From Paracoccaceae bacterium (GTDB lineage: Bacteria > Pseudomonadota > Alphaproteobacteria > Rhodobacterales > Rhodobacteraceae), in NCBI GenBank assembly GCA_018223125.1, contig JAAEZA010000031.1, forward strand, positions 1 to 50,048: 50,048 bases of DNA. Reading direction: 5' to 3'. The position numbers and the translations under genes are program-made. This document shows positions 45,105 to 50,048 of the stretch, in pieces; within the stretch, counting starts at the first letter, position 1, and every line of letters begins with the position of its first letter. Under the pieces are notes generated by a model. The model made no database searches. It saw only the letters and a program-made list of their open reading frames with translations, and was not told where the DNA came from.

Positions 45105-46613
45105 ATGTTTCTGATGAACCTTGTGTCTACGATCCTGTTTTACTTTGCGATTGTTTTTATCTGCGCTGTGGGGATCGGTTTTGCCGCCGTGGTGGTGATG
45201 TTTGTCATCGACCGCAGCCAGACCAGCGATGCGGTGCGGCGGAATTATCCGGTGGTGGGGCGGTTCCGCGGCCTGTTCACCGAACTGGGCGAATTCTTCC
45301 GCCAGTATTTCTTTGCGATGGACCGTGAAGAACTGCCGTTCAATCGTGCGCAACGCAACTGGGTCAAACGGGCCGCGTCGGGCAGGGGGAATACGGTTGC
45401 TTTCGGCTCTACACGGAACCTGACCCTGCCGGGGACGCCGATTTTCGTAAATGCCGCCTTTCCGCCGCTGGAAACGCAGGCTGCGCGGACCGAGCCTCTG
45501 CAAATCGGTCCTTATGCGCGGATTCCTTATAACGCGCCGTCCCTGTTTAACATTTCGGGGATGAGCTTTGGCGCATTGTCCCGCCCTGCGGTGCGGGCCT
45601 TGTCCCGTGGGGCACAAAAAGCGGGGATCTGGCTGAATACGGGGGAGGGCGGTCTGTCGCCGTTTCATTTGGAAGGCGGCTGTGATCTGGTGTTCCAGAT
45701 TGGTACTGCAAAATACGGTGTCCGTAATGCAGACGGCAGCCTGTCAGATGATCGCCTGCGCGCCATTGCCGCCCACGAACAGGTGCGCATGTTCGAAATC
45801 AAACTGGCGCAGGGAGCGAAACCGGGCAAGGGGGGCATTCTTCCGGGGGCAAAGGTCACGCCGGAAATTGCCGAGATCCGCGGTATTCCGGCGGGAGAGG
45901 CTTCGATCTCTCCCAACCGCCACCCCGAGATCGGCAACATGTCGGAACTGCTCGATATGATTCATCACATACGCGAAGTGACGGGCAAGCCTGTCGGCAT
46001 TAAAACCGTTGTCAGTGATGAATCCGCCCTGCGTGAGCTCTTTGGCGAGATCCACAAACGCGGGGAAGAAAGCGCGCCGGACTTTATTTCAGTCGACAGT
46101 GGTGACGGAGGCACGGGGGCAAGCCCGATGCCGCTGATGGATCTGGTGGGGATTACCATTCGTGAAAGCCTGCCTCTGGTTTCCGATCTGCTGGTCGAAA
46201 TGGGGTTGCGCGATCGCATCCGCCTGATTGCCAGCGGCAAGCTGATGAATCCGGGGGATGTGGCTTGGGCGATTGCGGCGGGGGCGGATTTCGTGACCTC
46301 GGCGCGGGGGTTCATGTTCAGCCTTGGTTGCATTCAAGCCCTGAAATGTAATCGCAACACCTGTCCGACAGGCATCACAACCCATGATCCACGGTTTCAA
46401 AAAGGGCTGGTGCCCGAGGACAAGTTTGAAAAGGTGGCGGCCTATGCGAAGATGATTACCAAAGAGGTGGAAATCATCGCCCATTCCGTTGGTGTGACCG
46501 AACCCCGCGCGATCCGGCGCCATCACGTGCGGATCGTGCAGGACAATGGCCGCTCTGTGCTTATGTCCGAAATCTGGCCGCGTCCGGTCCCGTCAGGCAG
46601 CGCGTCCGGTTAG
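45105..46613 (+). CDS. FMN-binding glutamate synthase family protein, membrane-anchored
   Basis: This 502-residue protein has an N-terminal transmembrane region (about 4-40), then a glutamate synthase central/FMN domain of the GltB_2 family. Family features are NISGMSFGALS, GEGGLSPFH, GGILPGAKV, VDSGDGGTGASP and the 3Fe-4S cysteines C409, C415 and C420 (CIQALKCNRNTC). It lacks the GltB glutaminase domain and the C-terminal GltB repeats, so it is not a complete glutamate synthase. GGAG lies about 11 bases before the ATG at 45105. The redox partner and substrate are unknown. Confidence 0.85.
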   Translation: MFLMNLVSTILFYFAIVFICAVGIGFAAVVVMFVIDRSQTSDAVRRNYPVVGRFRGLFTELGEFFRQYFFAMDREELPFNRAQRNWVKRAASGRGNTVAFGSTRNLTLPGTPIFVNAAFPPLETQAARTEPLQIGPYARIPYNAPSLFNISGMSFGALSRPAVRALSRGAQKAGIWLNTGEGGLSPFHLEGGCDLVFQIGTAKYGVRNADGSLSDDRLRAIAAHEQVRMFEIKLAQGAKPGKGGILPGAKVTPEIAEIRGIPAGEASISPNRHPEIGNMSELLDMIHHIREVTGKPVGIKTVVSDESALRELFGEIHKRGEESAPDFISVDSGDGGTGASPMPLMDLVGITIRESLPLVSDLLVEMGLRDRIRLIASGKLMNPGDVAWAIAAGADFVTSARGFMFSLGCIQALKCNRNTCPTGITTHDPRFQKGLVPEDKFEKVAAYAKMITKEVEIIAHSVGVTEPRAIRRHHVRIVQDNGRSVLMSEIWPRPVPSGSASG

Positions 46614-46616
46614 GCT

Positions 46617-46634
46617 GCTTACAACGTTGTAAGC
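46617..46634. other. Perfect 18-bp palindrome after the FMN gene
   Basis: GCTTACAACGTTGTAAGC is perfectly self-complementary. It begins 3 bases after the stop of the FMN protein and lies 110 bases before msrP. It could be a dimeric-regulator operator for the msrPQ genes or part of a terminator hairpin. No T-run follows, which favours an operator, but this is inference. Confidence 0.6.
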
Positions 46635-46743
46635 GCCGCAAGGCTGTAACCTTTCCAACAAGGTCGTGAACGCGCGTGTTTTGCTTTGGTTTCGGGCTAG
46701 GTCTAAGCCAATCTGGACGCAGACACTGAGAGGGAGGGTCTCC

Positions 46744-47685
46744 ATGGGCCGCTTTAAGACCGCGCTGAAATATTCCGACATCACGCCAAAGGCTGATTTT
46801 CTGAACCGTCGCCAGTTGATGACAGGGGCCGCCGGTATGACCGTCGCGGGGGGAATTGCGGGCGGGCTGGCAACTCCGGCAGCGGCGGCGCTGGATGCGG
46901 CCAAAAGTAAATGGTCCACCACGCAGGAACCGACCTCTTACGAAGACATTACCAGTTATAACAACTTTTACGAATTTGGCACCGGCAAGGGCGATCCGGC
47001 ACAATATGCCCACGCACTGACGACGGACCCTTGGTCTGTGGAAATCGGCGGGTTGGTGAACAATCCGGGCAATTACGCGCTGGAAGATATTCTGAAAGAC
47101 ATGACACTGGAGGAACGCATCTATCGCTTCCGATGTGTCGAGGCGTGGTCAATGGTGGTGCCTTGGGTCGGTTTCCAACTGTCTGACCTGATTGCCAAAG
47201 CCGATCCGCAAGGCAACGCCAAATACGTAGCGTTTGAAACCCTGCTGCGCCCCGAGGAAATGCACGGCCAGAAAAACGGTTCCTTCCCGTGGCCCTATGT
47301 CGAGGGTCTGCGGCTGGACGAAGCCATGCACCCGCTGACCCTGATGGCCACGGGTCTTTACGATGAACCGCTGCCAAACCAGAACGGTGCACCGCTTCGT
47401 CTGGTGGTGCCTTGGAAATACGGCTTCAAATCCATCAAATCCATTGTGAAGATCACCCTGACGGAAAAGGAACCTCCTGCCACATGGAACCTGATCAACG
47501 CGCGGGAATACGGGTTCTATAGTAATGTGAATCCGAACGTCAGCCATCCGCGCTGGTCGCAGGCGTCCCATCGGGTCATCGGGTCGGGATTGTTTGCCAG
47601 CAAGGAACCGACCGAGATGTTCAACGGGTACGGCGACGCGGTGGCGGGCCTTTATGACGGTATGGACCTGTCGAAATACTACTAA
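46744..47685 (+). CDS. msrP: Protein-methionine-sulfoxide reductase catalytic subunit MsrP
   Basis: This 313-residue molybdopterin enzyme repairs oxidised methionines in periplasmic proteins. A twin-arginine signal is visible ([13 protein letters not shown]22-R23, then a hydrophobic stretch ending near ATPAAAA). The Mo-coordinating Cys is C131 in [13 protein letters not shown]. The remainder fits the YedY/MsrP fold. GGGAGGG lies about 6 bases before the ATG at 46744. It is followed by msrQ, its membrane electron donor. Confidence 0.95.
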   Translation: MGRFKTALKYSDITPKADFLNRRQLMTGAAGMTVAGGIAGGLATPAAAALDAAKSKWSTTQEPTSYEDITSYNNFYEFGTGKGDPAQYAHALTTDPWSVEIGGLVNNPGNYALEDILKDMTLEERIYRFRCVEAWSMVVPWVGFQLSDLIAKADPQGNAKYVAFETLLRPEEMHGQKNGSFPWPYVEGLRLDEAMHPLTLMATGLYDEPLPNQNGAPLRLVVPWKYGFKSIKSIVKITLTEKEPPATWNLINAREYGFYSNVNPNVSHPRWSQASHRVIGSGLFASKEPTEMFNGYGDAVAGLYDGMDLSKYY

Positions 47686-47719
47686 CCGGTACAACATTGC
47701 CATCGGACAGGGACCAATC

Positions 47720-48316
47720 ATGTCAGTCAGCCAATCTGTGAATGCGGCGGCACGCAAGCTGCCGGCCTGGCCGTTATACCCGATCCTGCTGTTTCCGGGG
47801 CTTTGGCTGTTCTGGACTGTATTGCAGAATCCCGGCCCCAATCCGGTCGAGTCGCTGGAGCACGGGTTGGGGGAATACGCCCTGAAACTTCTGGTGCTTG
47901 GCCTTTTGGTGACACCGCTGCGCGACCTTGGCGGTGTGAACCTGATCAAATACCGCCGCGCGATCGGTCTGATGGCGTTTTTCTATGTGTGCGCGCATCT
48001 GCTGGTCTATCTGGTGCTCGACAACCAGTTCTGGTGGGACGCCCTGATCAAGGACATTACCAAACGACCCTATATTATCGTTGGTGTTCTGGCTTTTCTG
48101 ATCCTGATCCCGTTGGCTGTGACCTCCAACAATCTTTCAATCCGCAAACTTGGCCCAAAACGCTGGCGGCAGATCCACTATGGCGCATATCTGGCCGTGA
48201 TCTTGGGAGCAGCGCATTTCGTGATGCTGAAAAAGACATGGCAGACAGAGCCTCTGGTCTATCTCGCCATCGCTTTAATTCTGGTCGCGTACAGGATTCC
48301 AAAGCTGATCCGCTAA
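47720..48316 (+). CDS. msrQ: Heme-binding membrane subunit MsrQ
   Basis: This 198-residue protein belongs to the ferric reductase-like transmembrane family and passes electrons to MsrP. Heme-ligand candidate histidines are in LEHGLGEYALK, VCAHLLVYL, QIHYGAYL and AAHFVM, within about six membrane segments. I chose the ATG at 47720, with AGGGA upstream and homology beginning there. The msrPQ order is conserved in bacteria, and the two genes are 34 bases apart. Confidence 0.93.
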   Translation: MSVSQSVNAAARKLPAWPLYPILLFPGLWLFWTVLQNPGPNPVESLEHGLGEYALKLLVLGLLVTPLRDLGGVNLIKYRRAIGLMAFFYVCAHLLVYLVLDNQFWWDALIKDITKRPYIIVGVLAFLILIPLAVTSNNLSIRKLGPKRWRQIHYGAYLAVILGAAHFVMLKKTWQTEPLVYLAIALILVAYRIPKLIR

Positions 48317-48419
48317 ACCCCGCGCAATCGCGTTGTTCACGGCACTGTGGCTCGCTTTTCGCTGGTGTGCGGCTACGTCTTGAATGTGCCCTTTCAACCG
48401 GAATTATAAGGAGACGATC

Positions 48420-48875
48420 ATGCACTATATGAAGACGATTATCGCCACAGCCGCCGTGGCTGTGACCCCGATGCTGGCTTGGGCCGACGGGATTGTAAAA
48501 GTTGAGACGGAAAAAACTGTTTCAGGTGCGACCGACGCCTTGATCAGCGCAATTGAAGGCGCTGGCGCCAAAGTGTTCGCGCGTGTCGATCACGGGGCTG
48601 GGGCCAAATCCATAGGCGCGGACATCGGGGCGAGCGAACTCGTGATCTTTGGCAATCCCAAAGTGGGGACTCCTGCTATGGAAGCAAACCGCCTTGCCGG
48701 ATTGCATCTGCCGTTGAAGGTGTTGGTCTATGAAGATGACGCAGGTAAAATCTGGTTTGCCTATGAAAACCCTGCCGAGTCGCTGGGATCACTGGAAAGC
48801 ATCGAACCGGATGCTTCGCTACTGGATCCGATGGCAACTGCGCTGAAAAATCTGACTGCCAAGGCTGCGATGTAA
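48420..48875 (+). CDS. DUF302 family exported protein
   Basis: This 151-residue protein begins with a cleavable-looking signal (about 1-22: IIATAAVAVTPMLAWADG). The DUF302 domain follows, with TVSGATDALISAIEGAGAKV, then VDHGAGAKSIG, SELVIFGNPKVGTPAM and LKVLVYEDDAGKIWFAYENP. Its role is unknown. TAAGGAG precedes the ATG at 48420. It follows msrQ by about 100 bases and may be part of an oxidative stress set. Confidence 0.88.
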   Translation: MHYMKTIIATAAVAVTPMLAWADGIVKVETEKTVSGATDALISAIEGAGAKVFARVDHGAGAKSIGADIGASELVIFGNPKVGTPAMEANRLAGLHLPLKVLVYEDDAGKIWFAYENPAESLGSLESIEPDASLLDPMATALKNLTAKAAM

Positions 48876-48911
48876 GTCCTGCTTTTCAGCCAGACTGACC
48901 AAACTGTAAAA

Positions 48912-48941
48912 ATGCCCCTTGCCGGATAAAGGCAGGGGCAT
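48912..48941 (-). terminator. Terminator of the sulfotransferase gene
   Basis: ATGCCCC-TT-GCC, a seven-base GGATAAA loop and GGC-A-GGGGCAT form a hairpin with a small mismatched bulge. Read on the minus strand it ends GGGGCAT followed by TTTTAC, a T-rich tail, so it should end the sulfotransferase transcript. It may also stop plus-strand transcription from DUF302 weakly. Confidence 0.75.
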
Positions 48942-48984
48942 CGTTGCTTCTGGTGTTGGGTCCACGGTCAGGCGGATGTGCGCC

Positions 48985-49650
48985 CTATTCAAAGCTGTAC
49001 TTGAACAGGGCAATATCCCTTTGATGCAAGGCTGCCACTTTATCTACATCACCAGAACTGTAGTATCGCCGCCAGTCGCCCGATACCGATCGGTTCACCG
49101 GAGTGTCGGGAATACGCAGTCTGATGCCGAAGCTGTGGCCAAGCCGGGAGAGATCCTGCGCCAGCACTTCCTGCCGCAGCACATAGTCCACACTGATGAT
49201 CCCCTCTTCATTGGTAAACCAGTCGGACACTTGCGCACGGGGCCTGAACCGCACCGTTGTCGGGGCCGCCGGATCTTCCAGCCAGTCCAGATAATCCGAA
49301 AATGTCATCTTGGACCAAAGAGCATGAAGATGGGGCAGGCCGGAGTGCCGCCCGCCAGTGTCTTTACGCACGTATTCATAGAAGGACACACGCCAGGCAA
49401 AAGGGTTCCGCATAACAGAGAAGGTGTAATAGGAATCAACACTATCCCCCAGCGCTCTCATCCGGTCCCGATACTCTGTCCAGAACAGATGCCCCTGCAG
49501 GTTCGGATGTCTGACCGAGACACAATTGCGGGCCCGTTTGCCAAAGGCACGCTCCACAAACTTGCCGCCGCATTTGGGCGGGTGGACGAACAGCATCTTA
49601 CGGCCGCGTGCGGGAATCAATTCTTCAAGGAAGCTTCGGGGAACGTGCAT
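48985..49650 (-). CDS. Sulfotransferase family protein
   Basis: This 221-residue P-loop sulfotransferase-like protein has a PAPS-binding loop, FVHPPKCGGKFVERAF (residues 21-36), and a 3'-phosphate-binding motif, SVMRNPFAWRVSFYEY. The C-terminal VNRSVSGDWRRYYS segment is as in bacterial Sulfotransfer_2-like proteins. PAPS would be the sulfate donor, and the acceptor (polysaccharide or other) cannot be assigned. No glycosyltransferases or polysaccharide genes are adjacent in the window, so the gene stands alone with its own terminator. Confidence 0.82.
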   Translation of the reverse strand: MHVPRSFLEELIPARGRKMLFVHPPKCGGKFVERAFGKRARNCVSVRHPNLQGHLFWTEYRDRMRALGDSVDSYYTFSVMRNPFAWRVSFYEYVRKDTGGRHSGLPHLHALWSKMTFSDYLDWLEDPAAPTTVRFRPRAQVSDWFTNEEGIISVDYVLRQEVLAQDLSRLGHSFGIRLRIPDTPVNRSVSGDWRRYYSSGDVDKVAALHQRDIALFKYSFE

Positions 49651-50002
49651 CTCAGGGCACCTTTATTATGACAGGATCTGCCTGTTACGCTCGGGCTGGG
49701 CAAATCAGTCGGTGCCAGAGGGAATTTCTGTCGTGATTCCGCATTTTATTGGCCAAGTGACCGGTGCCGAGTCGGAATCAGATTTCGGTTCCCGTGATTC
49801 CGGAGCGATTCAACGCACGAGTCGGGGCCCGGAACCTCTTAAGCAGAGCAAACAACCGGACTGCGTGGATTGCTGCGGGATTCCTGCGCAATTTTTGACA
49901 AGTTTACCCTAGGGGTCTGCGCAACATTCCGCCCCGTGGACTTTGAAAACACCCGACTTTTCGGATTATTTCGAAAAAATGACAGTTTCGTAAAAAAAGG
50001 GG
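49651..50002. other. Intergenic region right of the sulfotransferase
   Basis: These 352 bases hold no convincing gene. There is a TTGACA hexamer at 49895-49900 with a poor -10 match, and A/T-rich tracts around 49965-50000. The latter could be an upstream activating element for the promoter-like sequence that follows. Confidence 0.4.
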
Positions 50003-50031
50003 TTGCGGGTTTTGTTGGGTAGGCCTAAACA
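50003..50031 (+). promoter_or_regulatory. Promoter-like sequence at the right edge, possibly of an rRNA operon
   Basis: TTGCGG (50003-50008) and TAAACA (50026-50031) are separated by exactly 17 bases and preceded by an A-rich tract (TAAAAAAAGG). This layout resembles strong Rhodobacteraceae stable-RNA promoters. No rRNA sequence is in the window, so the target is a guess. Confidence 0.4.
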
Positions 50032-50048
50032 CCGCTTCACCGGAGGCA

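Noticed and set aside
49526-49912. A 128-residue plus-strand gene
   Set aside because: It overlaps the sulfotransferase on the opposite strand and has no recognisable domain, so it is taken as a chance open frame.

Overview
The window looks like a chromosomal stretch from a marine-type alphaproteobacterium of the Rhodobacteraceae (Roseobacter-like). The basis is the moderately high GC content, the L-malyl-CoA/beta-methylmalyl-CoA lyase (Mcl1) of the ethylmalonyl-CoA pathway, phosphatidylcholine synthase, the tandem def-def-def-fmt block, the rpoZ-rel-DUF2062-pdxJ-acpS-lepB-rnc-era-DUF1491 run, and small families such as DUF1491, DUF484, DUF2125 and DUF3429. The species cannot be resolved by reading alone. 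Almost everything is core housekeeping sequence. No CRISPR array, prophage, insertion sequence, tRNA or rRNA gene is visible inside the window.

Layout: (1) 0.3-3.5 kb, minus strand: methyltransferase, mcl1, PatB/MalY-type lyase. (2) 3.6-6.0 kb, plus: three overlapping peptide deformylase homologues and fmt. The third homologue has lost the catalytic residues. (3) 6.1-9.2 kb, minus: TRIC-type membrane protein, rnhA, methyltransferase, DUF3429, ispH. (4) 9.6-12.7 kb: response regulator with a degenerate GGDEF-like half, fatty acid desaturase, MmcQ/YjbR protein, NYN-domain protein. (5) 12.8-20.6 kb, plus: folK, rpoZ, bifunctional (p)ppGpp enzyme, DUF2062, pdxJ, acpS, lepB, rnc, era, DUF1491, often with overlapping stop and start codons. 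(6) 20.6-25.3 kb: a striking 14-bp-period palindrome array, ogt, an EamA transporter, then pcs, xerC, DUF484 and fsa on the minus strand. (7) 25.4-30.7 kb, plus: priA, hisC, prephenate dehydrogenase, extensin-like protein. (8) 30.7-33.8 kb: DUF2125, chaC, NfeD and SPFH proteins. (9) 33.9-37.1 kb: a MotA/ExbB-like and MotB/OmpA-like motor pair with a long coiled coil. (10) 37.2-42.0 kb: dinB, a tiny secreted peptide behind a CtrA-type box, pyrF and two MFS transporters. (11) 42.1-48.9 kb: clpB behind an RpoH-type promoter, a 36-residue membrane peptide, an FMN/3Fe-4S glutamate-synthase-like protein, msrP-msrQ, DUF302. (12) 49-50 kb: a lone sulfotransferase, then a promoter-like sequence running off the right edge.

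Genes that work together: Def1/Def2 with Fmt (formyl-Met cycle); rnc, era, lepB, acpS and pdxJ (RNA, ribosome, envelope and cofactor maturation); hisC with prephenate dehydrogenase; SPFH with NfeD; the stator-like pair; and MsrP with MsrQ (periplasmic methionine sulfoxide repair). The least explained items are the palindrome array before ogt, the coiled-coil motor pair, the dead third deformylase, the CtrA-box/hairpin/secreted-peptide unit before dinB, and a four-copy gene-end repeat.
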